In this document: positions 44,383 to 54,101 of the stretch, in pieces
Layout: every line of letters starts with the position of its first letter
Position numbering within the stretch: position 1 is the stretch's first letter
Origin: Symsagittifera roscoffensis
Lineage: Eukaryota; Xenacoelomorpha; Acoela; Convolutidae
Reading direction: 5' to 3'
Assembly (NCBI RefSeq): GCF_963678635.1
Contig: NC_087063.1
Span: 80,151,574-80,215,573, forward strand
Length of the DNA: 64,000 bases
The notes under the pieces: generated by a model
Told to the model about the DNA's origin: nothing
Seen by the model: only the letters and a program-made list of their open reading frames with translations
The model's database searches: none
Position numbers and translations under genes: made by a program

Positions 44383-44859
44383 TTATAAAATGTAAATTAT
44401 ATTATGCAATACATAGATCAGAATACAACACCAAGGACGAACATCCAAAGACAAAACGACCCTACTACACTCGAGAAAGAATGGCCAACTACAATCAATA
44501 TGCCGCCCACAATCACAACTCAAAGGATTTAGAGTACGACTTGACTTCGCAGAAAAGGACTTCATTGAACTAGACCAATGACCACCTCGATGTTCAAGTA
44601 TACGTACAGATCCGAGTAACCAGGCATCCCCTCCACGCCCAATCTCCACGCCATTCCCAGACAAGGTCAAACACAAAGAAGTTCTCACCAATGAAACAGA
44701 AAAACCTGACATAGCCAACCATTCTGAAATCAGATTTGAGTTTGTTGCGAAAACCCAGTCGTTGTCTTGAGAAGACACAACGATTGAATCTGGGACTTCT
44801 CTAATAAGAAAACCCAGAAGAAATAAGATGTTCGCCAAATACCAACGTCCATCCTCCAT
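44383..44859 (-). CDS. antisense ORF beside the 3' LTR, 158 aa
   Basis: It starts with ATG on the minus strand, 52 nt inside the 3' LTR. The protein begins with a plausible signal peptide (WYLANILFLLGFLI) and has several cysteines, including a cluster CDCGRHIDC. Base composition is more balanced than the strongly A-rich plus-strand genes of the element. It could be a captured host gene fragment, a secreted protein transcribed from the 3' LTR in antisense, or chance. No homologue is recognised, and copy B is cut before this region. Confidence 0.35.
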   Translation of the reverse strand: MEDGRWYLANILFLLGFLIREVPDSIVVSSQDNDWVFATNSNLISEWLAMSGFSVSLVRTSLCLTLSGNGVEIGRGGDAWLLGSVRILEHRGGHWSSSMKSFSAKSSRTLNPLSCDCGRHIDCSWPFFLECSRVVLSLDVRPWCCILIYVLHNIIYIL

Positions 44860-44911
44860 CTTTCGAATTGCAGAAAAACTATTCTAAAAAACTCTGTAAA
44901 ACCCGGATGGG

Positions 44912-45321
44912 TGGAACCTGATCTAAACTACATTTTATGATTGGATAAATTAGATATTTTACCAATGTAAAGTATTTAATATTAACCAATCATGATCCAT
45001 CTAACTAACAATCCACTTATTTGTAAGTGCTGAAATTACTTGTAATTTCAGCACCAGAGAGATTTGAATTTAACTTAGAAATTAGTTGAACTCTCCCGAG
45101 TACTTCAGCAGCCGCAATAAACCAGTATACCCTAGATCTATTGAGCCTAGCAGAGACTAGTTAAACAACCTGAGACTAGATAGTATAAGAGTAAGATTAG
45201 GATCGGTATTAGACTAAGAAGTTGCACGAATCTATCCGGCCGAAAATAAGATAGCGTGACGAGCAGACAGTGTACCCTATCCGAAATTACTCTATGAGTT
45301 ATACCCATCGGTCATAACTCA
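44912..45321 (+). repeat. 3' LTR of element A
   Basis: 410 bp, TGGAACC...ATAACTCA. It differs from the 5' LTR at three positions that I can see. The preceding polypurine tract is weak (GGATGGG directly before TG). AATAAA lies at 45116-45121. Confidence 0.95.
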
Positions 45322-45325
45322 TTAT
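45322..45325 (+). repeat. target-site duplication of element A, right
   Basis: TTAT, identical to 26414-26417. Confidence 0.85.
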
Positions 45326-45394
45326 GACCCACGATAGAAAGGCCATTGTAAATATAATTGATTTCAAACTATCGGCGTTGGATAGCGAAACAGA

Positions 45395-45586
45395 ATGACC
45401 AATATCAGCGATCCAAATGAACACGGGTTCCCTACAATTTTCTCTTATGAAGGCCAACAAATGAAAAAGTTTATGAAGTCGCACCTCAAAAAAACGCAGA
45501 ACAAAAAACCAGATTCATTCTACAAATCCGGTATCCTTCATGAAAAACTAACTTTTAGAAGAATTAAAAATCAGATGTTGATCTAG
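45395..45586 (+). CDS. possible host exon, 63 aa
   Basis: The open frame is preceded by GAAACAG, which could be a splice acceptor, and begins MTNISDPNEHGFPTIFSYEG. It is Lys-rich and ends with a stop at 45584-45586. It looks coding but I recognise no family, and element A sits about 70 bp upstream. It may be the last exon of a gene disrupted by the insertion, or chance. Confidence 0.25.
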   Translation: MTNISDPNEHGFPTIFSYEGQQMKKFMKSHLKKTQNKKPDSFYKSGILHEKLTFRRIKNQMLI

Positions 45587-46079
45587 AAGATTGAACTAAT
45601 AATTTATCAAATTAATACTAATAACAAAAATTTTTGATGTTGATCAATTTTTAATTAATTAAATTTTGCGATAATTTGAAAATAATTTTTCGATTGGCTT
45701 TAGACAAATTTTGAGGATATAAGTAAACAATTACAGAACTTTAAAAAAGCTATAGGAGAGATATGGTTGCCTTTAGCCTTAAAGTTAATGCCTGTTCTCC
45801 TGTGAAAATTTTTATGTGGTTTTTATAATTTATCTATTTTTGAAAAGTTTTGAAAATTGATATGCAGGCCTGAAGAAACATTTCTTTTGCAATTAATTGT
45901 GCAATTTTTTCTTGTATTTCCACCTGTCGCTTAAAGGGAATCCCACAATCTCAGCTATGATTTATTTTTGAACTGAACTTAAATAAGCTTCAAAAAACCT
46001 CAACAAACCGGAAAACGTTTTGCCTTAGAAAGCAGTTTTTATGAGAATCTTGAAAACAGAATGCAAATAACGCAAGCAT

Positions 46080-46700
46080 ATTCTAAGAAAAAAAACGAGA
46101 AAATAAATTTTCTTGCTAGATTTCTTGCAAGAGTTGCATTGTAAAAACCAGGGGTAAATTGAATTAATTGCGTAGCAGCACTTTTTCATTACATTCTTTA
46201 ATCATTGGCTTTTATTTTTGTTTCTATTGTTACTTGTCAAAAGCGGTCAAATTGTGAATGTTTGCCTATTATTGGTTTTCATTGTTTCTCCAATTAATTG
46301 ATGGTATCAACAATTATTTTGACCTCTGTTAAATTGAATTCAACGTAGTAGATGAGCTTAGCCGGGATAGTGTTAACACACATTTATGACTTTATCAGGC
46401 GATTTTTTGATATGATGCTATGAATTGATTCAAAACTATTACGATTGGAGTTTTCTTGAAACCATCCGCAAGAAACACTACATGATTAGGAGATTTGACT
46501 GGAGCACCTTACAATCATAGCTAAGGCTTCTCTGGACATCTGTGTTTGCAGAAACCCACCAGTTGGTAGCCTCCCACAATACCCACTTCAAGAACAACCC
46601 GTGAAAATTTAGTTTGCGACACAGCGGTATACAGACGCTTAAAAGACAACCGGCCACTAAAATTTTTTCACAATTTGAGATTTTTATTAATAATTGAACC
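46080..46700. repeat. diverged duplicated segment, right copy
   Basis: Weakly similar to 25590-26395, with ordered matches around CAAAAGCGGTCAA, CACCAGTTGGTAGC and TGCGACACAGCGG. A minus-strand open piece here (46478-46702) is paralleled by a stop-ridden frame in the left copy. Confidence 0.35.
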
Positions 46701-46775
46701 ACAGAAGCAATTTACAAAGTAATCAAACAAAAAATCATTCATGACATCAATATGAAAAACTATGTGATATATTCG

Positions 46776-46880
46776 GTCAATGGCGGATTGAGGCGGCGGG
46801 GCCGTGGGAGGAGGTTCTGGGGGTCGGACGCCTCCTTTACACAAAGATTCGACACTCTGCTGACCCCAAGTGTCCCCCTT
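46776..46880 (+). repeat. R4 repeat, 5' fragment
   Basis: A GC-rich block (GGCGGATTGAGGCGGCGGGG ... TTCGACACTCTGCTGACCCC) matches the C-rich start of R4 at 11.7 kb. The remaining R4 body is absent or too diverged. Confidence 0.4.
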
Positions 46881-47379
46881 ATTAGTATTACGAGATCTTC
46901 TTTTTGGTTAATTCTCAAACGACCAAAAATGAAGACAATTTTAAAGTAGTTACGATAATTTTCGTTTCGGACAGAAAGTTCAATAATCACCTGCCTTTTT
47001 TTATAGTGCAGCTCAGATGATTTTTGAAACTAATTTCAATTCCGACGGGATAGGATCAGCTTTCTTCCCACATCCCAGAACCATTGAAATAAACGCTGTA
47101 AAACTATGAAAGTCACCTCCAACATTGATTTGCTCTAGACAACTAGTTCGACCTTAAAACTTATTTTTTCAATTTATTTTCGAAAACTATCCTCAAAAAA
47201 TGTTGCTTTAAGCTAAAGTTTAAATTATTTTTCTGCTGTAAAAATTTTTGTAAAGATGAATTAGTTTGAAATTTGCGGAATAGGGATAAAAATTCACGCA
47301 ACCTTTCATTTTCAGATCAACTTATATTGCAAAGACTGAAACAAGGGTAGCTTGGAATCATTTCCCGCACTACCTAAAA

Positions 47380-47540
47380 AAAGAAAACATTCGATTAAAT
47401 TACTATTATAATTGCATTTTTATCAAAATGATTTTAAATTATAAGCGCCAAAGTCAGATGCTTTGAAGATTCTTATTCCGTTATTACGATAACTATTTTC
47501 ATGACATTATAATAACTTATTTTCAATTATAATTGATCAT
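47380..47540 (+). repeat. R3 AT-rich repeat, copy 3
   Basis: The most diverged R3 copy: TTACTATTATAATTGCATTTT, TTATAAGCGCCAAAG, CCGTTATTACGATAAC, TGACATTATAATAA. Confidence 0.5.
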
Positions 47541-49236
47541 AATTTATCCTAAAATCGTTTCTAATCTCTTTTAATCTCTTATAACCTATCATAATCATGT
47601 CTTGCCACTCTTTAGCTCATCTAAAAACAAAATTTTATCACGAAACATTAGTTTCATAGAGATCCATTCATATTAGTTAAAGGAAACCCGTGGTAAGTGA
47701 AATACAACTCTTCTATATAAATCATGAAACCAAAGCAGTGTGCTGATATTTTGTTGGTAAAAAACTTAAAATCTGCATCATGAAACAATTATAATCAAGA
47801 GGAAATAAAAAACAGCGTTAAAAAATTGAATTGATTTGAAAATTGTTAAAACCGTTTTCTCATTTTTACATAACCCAACGTTACGAAAAGCATAAAATAT
47901 AAGCATGTAGAATAAAAGAGTTCGTGTGGATTTCGAAAGCAAAATAGGCAAACAAAAGGGATTCTAAACAAATATAATCGATTATAATGGATTTTTTCAG
48001 CAAAGCGAATGAATTAGAAGTTTGGATAAAAATAGTTGATTATAACCGACTAGATTGTATAATAATTGATTATGTTTTATTTCAAAAAGAGACATTTTAA
48101 TTGATTTTTAATTAAATAAAATCATTTTTTTCTCAATTTTATTAGACTGGTACTGAAATCAATTTATAATTGATTATTAACGCTTGAAACTGGTTGCGTG
48201 TTGAACTGAACTGAACAAAAACAAATAATCCATCTTTTGTGAGATTGCGTCTGTTTTTAATTGTTCGACTAGAGTTTTATAAAAACAATTGAGGCTCATT
48301 CAGTTCTGCCTAATCTTTCAGTGTTTCAGTTTCGAACAAGAGTGTTGATCACAAACAATTATGATTCAAAGCTGTGTAATAACAACTATAATGGTTGATC
48401 TAGCGTATATTTAAACATGAAAGTAGTAAATACATAGTGCACAAAAAACTATAAGCAGTGTGGGTCGAAAAGATCATTCAATAAAAAATGCAAATAGTGT
48501 ATACAATTTGATTTTAGATGTAATTTCAAAGAATAATACTTTATTGTTGACTGACTTGTGTGATTCTCAACTGTATTTATTTAAAAATTGTTCAAAGCTG
48601 ACTCATTGAAAAACTTCACTTTAAAAATATGGTTCACTCTACGTAACAGTTGAGATCCAGTCATGTCATTCAAAAAGTGGATATTTCGAAAAACTTCTAT
48701 TGTTTGGATATGAATCACCAGTTGAAATGGAATATAAAATATCTAAAAATGAATTTACTTGACAGCTTTCGTAAAAAATACAATAAAGGAGTCGTGACTA
48801 TTCAATAGCTTATTGATCTGATTGGAAATCAAGTTTTTATAGCAAAAGCAAGCTGTAACATATCAAAAGAAGCGAAGCAAGAGGGTTAAAAGCAAAGCAC
48901 GATATCGAAAATTTATATTACGAGAACAAATTTTTGACAGTAGGAGCCGAGAGAATTTTTTGTAGCTTGACATTTTTGTCAATCAGGTTGCAAGAGAACT
49001 ACCGGACAATTCGCTATGAAATTGTGCATGTTTTTCAAAAAAGGGGCTACTGCTGAATTATATTCGATTTTTGAAGTCTGCTCATGGCATTAGTTTTAAG
49101 TATTAATAAAGGGGAGATAGATGCAATGATACCACATGAGAAAAATTTAATAAACTGACTGAAGCTCTAATATTCATGAGAGCTCTAAGAAATGGTATGA
49201 TCGTGAAATCAAAGGGAATTTCATATTCTCACTGTG

Positions 49237-49261
49237 ATTTATTTTCACCTTTGGGTTTATT
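49237..49261 (-). terminator. poly(A) signals of the IRG-like gene
   Basis: Two AATAAA hexamers on the minus strand: one (49256-49261) overlaps the TAA stop codon, the other lies at 49237-49242. The second is the more likely functional signal. Confidence 0.5.
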
Positions 49262-50606
49262 CATCGCGTGCCTCAAATGCTTCCAATCTGTGCCGGCTCG
49301 CACTTGACAAATACGAATTCGCGAACTCCGCCATATTTTTGAATTGCTCTAAGAAGCATTGTAGTTGGTATGTCGTCACTGCATATGAGATTCCAGCAGC
49401 CATAGCGGATCCCAAAATAGGTACACACCACGTAACTATTTTTTCAACCCCCTCTGAAGCTGCCACTGTGTACAACTGTTTCAGAAGATAACCACTCGAC
49501 GTCTTAACAATAGACACTGCGGCGTCTTTTAGAGATTGCATTGACGACAATGCTGAAGGCGCGCGCTCACGTATAAAATCCAGAACGGGATACTTGTTCA
49601 TAATTTGTCCTTTCAATGCTTTTTCGATGGTTCCCCTTTCAACTTCGTTCAACTCTTCTAAGCTAGCAATTGACTCTTTGCTTAACCCGAAGCCCTCGAA
49701 ATAGGTCAAAGCCTCTTCAATCAAAATTAACAAGTCAACCGCAGCACTTACTCCAGGAATTGGAACAGCGCCACCTGCGGCTGAAGCAAGGGCAACTTTA
49801 TAGATCCGCTTCTGGAAAAGAGCATACTTTTGTTTGATTAGCTCTTGACCATATCCTACAATTGTCAACAGAAGTGCTTCCTGCTGAAGTTCAGAAACGC
49901 TGTCTTCGCAAATGTCTTTTTGCAGTTTCGGGAAGTCAAAGTCAAGCGAGTTCTTACAGTTCACGAGATATACTCGGAATTTTTCCGCGTTGAAAGCATG
50001 CACACCAATCTCAGTTTCGACATTTTTTCGAATTTCAGCTCGCACGTCGAGTTCGTCTAAGCAGTGTTCTTTGTCTTCTTTCTTTTCTTCTAGTTCTGCT
50101 TTTATAGATTCATCTGTATGTGTTCTTACGATGTAGAACCTTTTGTTTTCATCCTGCACTAAATCGGCTGCAAATTTAGCGTCAGAGCTGAAAATGTCTT
50201 TTGTTACAATTAAGAAGAAATCGCAGGGAGTCTCTTTAATTCCAATTTTATTGATGTAGTCCTCGCGTTGATGTTTCACACTGTTAATACCCGGCAAATC
50301 CCACAGAATGATGTTTTCATTCAAAGGATGATGATATTTTTTCTTTTTTGTAGTGGTAACTCCAATGGCGCTGACTTCGGCAACTTTTTTGCCCATGAAA
50401 GCATTGATTAACGAAGATTTACCTTGCCTCGCTTGGCCGATAACAGCAATATTTATCACTTCTTTGCGCCATTTGTCGCGTTCTTCTTTCATTTTGTCAT
50501 ACAATGCTTTTCCCATCCCGTTTGACTCTGCCAGTTGCTTGACGATTTCAAAATTTTCCTTCTCACTGTCTACTTCCTTGTTAGATTGATGACCTGCTTC
50601 AGCCAT
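49257..50606 (-). CDS. IRG-like (interferon-inducible/immunity-related) GTPase, single exon
   Basis: 449 aa in one exon. Such GTPases bind GTP and act on membranes in cell-autonomous defence in vertebrates; the role in this animal is unknown. An N-terminal helical region (residues ~1-50) is followed by the GTPase domain: G1 GQARQGKSSLINAF (about 57-70), a Thr-rich switch I (GVTTTKKK), G3 DLPGIN (about 103-108) and a G4-like THTD in place of the usual (N/T)KxD. A C-terminal helical domain has two Ala/Gly-rich hydrophobic hairpins (ASAAGGAVPIPGVSAAVD and PILGSAMAAGISYA), as in IRG proteins. On the minus strand an acceptor (TTTTTAATTTCAG) ends 10 nt before the ATG, pointing to a 5'-UTR intron or a trans-spliced leader. 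The TAA stop overlaps an AATAAA. Confidence 0.85.
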   Translation of the reverse strand: MAEAGHQSNKEVDSEKENFEIVKQLAESNGMGKALYDKMKEERDKWRKEVINIAVIGQARQGKSSLINAFMGKKVAEVSAIGVTTTKKKKYHHPLNENIILWDLPGINSVKHQREDYINKIGIKETPCDFFLIVTKDIFSSDAKFAADLVQDENKRFYIVRTHTDESIKAELEEKKEDKEHCLDELDVRAEIRKNVETEIGVHAFNAEKFRVYLVNCKNSLDFDFPKLQKDICEDSVSELQQEALLLTIVGYGQELIKQKYALFQKRIYKVALASAAGGAVPIPGVSAAVDLLILIEEALTYFEGFGLSKESIASLEELNEVERGTIEKALKGQIMNKYPVLDFIRERAPSALSSMQSLKDAAVSIVKTSSGYLLKQLYTVAASEGVEKIVTWCVPILGSAMAAGISYAVTTYQLQCFLEQFKNMAEFANSYLSSASRHRLEAFEARDE

Positions 50607-50610
50607 TATG

Positions 50611-50632
50611 ATGATGCTGAAATTAAAAATAT
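50611..50632 (-). promoter_or_regulatory. 3' splice site upstream of the IRG-like ATG
   Basis: On the minus strand ATTTTTAATTTCAG ends about 10 nt before the ATG (+ strand CTGAAATTAAAAAT from about 50617). A spliced or trans-spliced 5' end is therefore likely for this otherwise intronless gene. Confidence 0.5.
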
Positions 50633-51969
50633 AGTTTCAAATTTTTTAAAATTAATTTTTTTTATCATGAAAATTATAGTTGACATGATCTGCTTAGCCT
50701 CGAAAACACATTAATTTGGGCAACTTTTTCATTTTTTTTGCCCTCAAAATTTTTCTGAAAATGCAAAGTTTTCGCAATTATGACTCACAAATTGTTTTTG
50801 AGCTAGTAGTATTCCGCTGTTGGAGCAGAATGAGCTGAAAACTTCCATTTTTTTCAAGTTCTCATAGTTACAATTAATTCAATGGTCTAGTTTGACGTTT
50901 TATTCTGCAATGCCTGAAAAAACACAGAGAGTTATATGCTTAATAAAAATGATCTGGTGGGGTGATATGTTTTTCTATAAATCGGAGAATCAGAAAAATC
51001 CATGTTTTTATGCGCAAACTATGTACTTTTAAAAATCAAAAGTTTATAACAAAAAAAAATTGAGTTTTGCATTTGGTATCAGATTATTTCTTTAAATGAC
51101 AAGGAGAGACACACTTTTTCGCCCGTTTTGATCAGTACAAGATAATAGGAATGCAAATTTGCGAGATTGTTGAAACTTTTTTCTGAGATCATTAAAGAGA
51201 TTTTTTCACCTAAGATTATTCTGAGGTTTTTTCACCTAAGTATTATTAAACGAGGTCAAGAACGGGCAAATGAACCACTTCTGTCGAGTGTTTTTGCACA
51301 TTCCTCCATGACATTTGATATCAAACCATGCGCTTACATTTAGCTAAATTGGCACTAATTATTTAAAATAGCTGATTTTTTTTTTGAAAATAAATTAATC
51401 GGCTCGTACTGTTCCTAACATTGAAAGTATGGAGAGATTTTTGATTTCTCAGTTTTTAGCTGGAATACTTAGCTTTTTTGGCTTGAAATGCTCAGCAAAT
51501 TTAGGAAAGCTGAATTCTTGCATAAGAAGTTTTCTTTTCACTTTTATAAAACTCGCTCTGCCGTGATTCATATTGATAAGTTGCTGGAAAAACTCGCTAC
51601 CGACAAAAAAACCAGAACAAAATGATTTCAGTTGAATAGATTCTCATTTTGAACTTAAGGCGACTGAAGTATTACACTGTTAATAGTTTGGTAATTGTTT
51701 CATAAGTTCTCATTTCAAACCCTCGATCGTCATTATCTAAAGTAAAAAAAACGTTTTTTCCTTAAAAAACTTGTTGGTTTTATCATTTGAATTAATGTTT
51801 CGCAGATTGCAGAATGTTTTTTAGAAAAACTTGCTGTCACCAAAAGTGGCCGAACAAAAAACTATTTCATATGAATAAATACCCTTTTTGAATTTAAAGC
51901 GACTGAAAAGTTTGATGAACTCAAGTTAATGACACTGCCAAATCTAGGTACGAAAAAATGTGAACCTTT
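50633..51969. other. intergenic between the IRG-like gene and element B
   Basis: AT-rich. Two loosely similar stretches (about 51590-51660 and 51830-51910: CTTGCT-like, CCAGAACAAAA/CCGAACAAAA, then CTATTTCA..TGAATA...TTTTTGAA) look like an old tandem duplication. No gene seen. CTTT precedes the element B LTR and would be half of its target duplication. Confidence 0.4.
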
Positions 51970-52379
51970 TGGAACCTGATCTAAACTACATTTTATGATT
52001 GGATAAATTAGATATTTTACCAATGTAAAGTATTTAATATTAACCAATCATGATCCATCTAACTAACAACCCACTTATTTGTAAGTGCTGAAGTTACTTG
52101 TAATTTCAGCACCAGAGAGATTTGAATTTAACTTAGAAATTAGTTGGACTCTCCCGAGCACTTCAGCAGCCGCAATAAACCAGTATACCCTAGATCTATT
52201 GAGCCTAGCAGAGACTAGTTAAACAACCTGAGACTAGATAGTATAAGAGTAAGATTAGGATCGGTATTAGACTAAGAAGTTGCACGAATCTATCCGGCCG
52301 AAAATAAGATAGCGTGACGAGCAGACGGTGTACCCTATCCGAAATTACTCTATGAGTTAACCAACTCGGTCCTAACTCA
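51970..52379 (+). repeat. 5' LTR of element B
   Basis: 410 bp, TG...CA. It is very close to the copy A LTRs, with a distinct 3' end (GAGTTAACCAACTCGGTCCT). AATAAA lies at 52174-52179 and the LTR hairpin at 52085-52112, with one A-to-G change that keeps pairing. Confidence 0.95.
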
Positions 52380-52381
52380 TC

Positions 52382-52404
52382 TGGTGCGACCATAAGTCTC
52401 GAAC
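52382..52404 (+). promoter_or_regulatory. primer-binding site, copy B
   Basis: Identical to the copy A site in the 23 nt read, again two bases after the LTR. The complement ends in CCA and includes GTTCGA. Confidence 0.75.
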
Positions 52405-53633
52405 AAGACCTTAATAGCTTAGAATTAACCAAAATAGATTAGAAATTAGACAAAAACATTTACAAAATGTTATACGACAATAATTTAATCGAAATGTCTC
52501 TACGACTCAATAGATCAGAGCCAATATTCCGAACCATAACAGAACTACCCGGAATTGGAAGAAGACCTCGAACCAGAGACGACATACGACAAAGTAGAAA
52601 CTTGCCATATAGCTATATGATAGTTAGGCAAAAACCAGAACAAACTTTTATATTTAGAATATTACTGGCAATGAATTTAGATTTTCATTTGCAAACATAA
52701 AACCTTGAAGTTAATCTTCAAAATCATTTCAGGCGCTAAACAAAATTATTAATATACAATAACGATTGATAAAAAGATCTAAGATCGTTTTCCTAAAACT
52801 CTGCAGTAATATACAAAACATGTTTGAAAAATATTTATTGAAAAATAAAAAATAAAAATTAGTAGCATGACAATAAATGGTTAGTAATCATAAATCATCC
52901 TGTTGTTCCAGCTCCATCACCTAAAACATAACAGCAATCATAAACCCACTAATATCATCAAAACACTAAATCTTTCCTTTACACACATTTAAAAATTTAT
53001 TAAAACTTAAATTCACTTAATTTTAAAACCAGATCATCAAGGCTTATCCTTGGATCTTAAATCATTTTCTACTTAATTAAATTTCAAATTTGATCATCAA
53101 GGCTTATCCTTGGATCAAACAGAACAACTTTGTTCTCCCCCACCCACTTAATTAGTGTCTAACGACCTCAAACGTCGATTCACTACCCAACCCTTTCTAA
53201 AGACCCAAGACTAATAGAAATTTTTAAAACAAAACTAATCATTCAAATTAGGATAAACAGTGAAGAACTTCGGTTATTCATCCTTCACTTGACCCCCCTC
53301 TTACCAGACCCAGGATAAATCTTAGACTTAGTAAGTTTAAAATAGTATCTAACGAACTACTCGCGTTCTAATTATACCTGAACCTTGTGGATCGATTTAC
53401 TATTCTCCAACCCTTGAACACAATCACTACCCCTAAGTAAGATTAAGTAAGTTAACACCTTAACTTATACTAGCCACGAGAAAGTAAAAAATCATTCTTC
53501 GGAATCGATATACTTTTCTCTCCAACCCTGAACAAATAGACCCAGGTTAAGCTAACCAAAAAATCGTAAGAACTAACAGTTTAAGAAAATAGAAATCATT
53601 TAACAACCTTTTGCATCCGTCATTCTAAACCTT
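52405..53633 (+). other. structured 5' leader of element B
   Basis: Equivalent to the copy A leader and holding the 77-aa ORF. The twin stem-loops (53032-53056, 53092-53116) and the TTCG-loop stem near 53260-53290 are retained. Small indels relative to A lie outside these stems and outside the ORF. Confidence 0.55.
52467..52700 (+). CDS. conserved 77-aa leader ORF (ORF0), copy B
   Basis: Same length as in copy A. There are two amino-acid differences (Asn for Lys at residue 5 and Ile for Val in the C-terminal third), with other differences at third or silent positions. It is the first substantial ORF after the primer-binding site. Small, basic, no known motif. Confidence 0.6.
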   Translation: MLYDNNLIEMSLRLNRSEPIFRTITELPGIGRRPRTRDDIRQSRNLPYSYMIVRQKPEQTFIFRILLAMNLDFHLQT

Positions 53634-54101
53634 ATGTCATTTAAAAACCTAGGAAATAAACAAACAATCGTTTTACACAATTGTGAAATAGATAACAAAA
53701 AATACGACCTTGTAATCACACCTCATACACAAACAGTTGGATACATTCGAACAAAACGACAAACACTAAAAAGAAAAATAATAACGAAACAAAGACAAAT
53801 AACACGAAAAAGATTTTCAAAAAACCGAAACGCATTTTCAGAATCAGAAACCAACAGTTTAGACGAACTTTACAAACTAAAAGAATCAATAGATAAAAAT
53901 TACCCACTTCACGATCAATTATATTTCTCTGACTCAGAAACAACTTCAAATTCATCACAAAGAGGAAAAAGAAGAATAAAAAAGCAGTACAAACACAAAC
54001 CAGTACATTTATACAATTGGAATCAACCAATTCGACACATTAATAATTACATATTAACAGTCATCGAACGAAAAAATGAGTTCAACGCACACCCCAGGTG
54101 A
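53634..54101 (+). CDS. ORF1, basic 155-aa protein, copy B
   Basis: Same length and position as in copy A, overlapping the gag ATG (54076) by 26 nt in another frame. It has a Lys/Arg-rich centre, acidic Ser patches and the tail HKPVHLYNWNQPIRH. Differences from copy A are mostly silent. Likely an RNA-binding or nuclear accessory protein; no family recognised. Confidence 0.65.
   Translation: MSFKNLGNKQTIVLHNCEIDNKKYDLVITPHTQTVGYIRTKRQTLKRKIITKQRQITRKRFSKNRNAFSESETNSLDELYKLKESIDKNYPLHDQLYFSDSETTSNSSQRGKRRIKKQYKHKPVHLYNWNQPIRHINNYILTVIERKNEFNAHPR

Larger units (their letters stand above)
26418..45321 (+). mobile_element. LTR retrotransposon copy A, 18.9 kb, Ty3/gypsy-type with env and accessory ORFs
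   Basis: Complete element: 410-bp LTRs (26418-26827 and 44912-45321), both TG...CA, flanked by TTAT. The order is leader with a 77-aa ORF, 155-aa ORF, gag-pol, two membrane ORFs, a methionine-free Pro/Ser-rich ORF, env-like gene, unknown ORFs and an antisense ORF. Pol order is protease-RT-RNase H-integrase, which is Ty3/gypsy order. At 18.9 kb it is about twice the usual size for an env-bearing gypsy element. The two LTRs differ at three positions by eye. Gag-pol carries three in-frame stops and three frameshifts relative to copy B, so this copy is unlikely to be autonomous. Confidence 0.95.
45587..49256. other. intergenic, repeats and decayed sequence
   Basis: It contains the right copy of the diverged duplicated segment (46080-46700), an R4 fragment (46776-46880), a third R3 copy (47380-47540) and many TTATAAT-type palindromes (47540-48120). 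No gene recognised. Confidence 0.45.
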
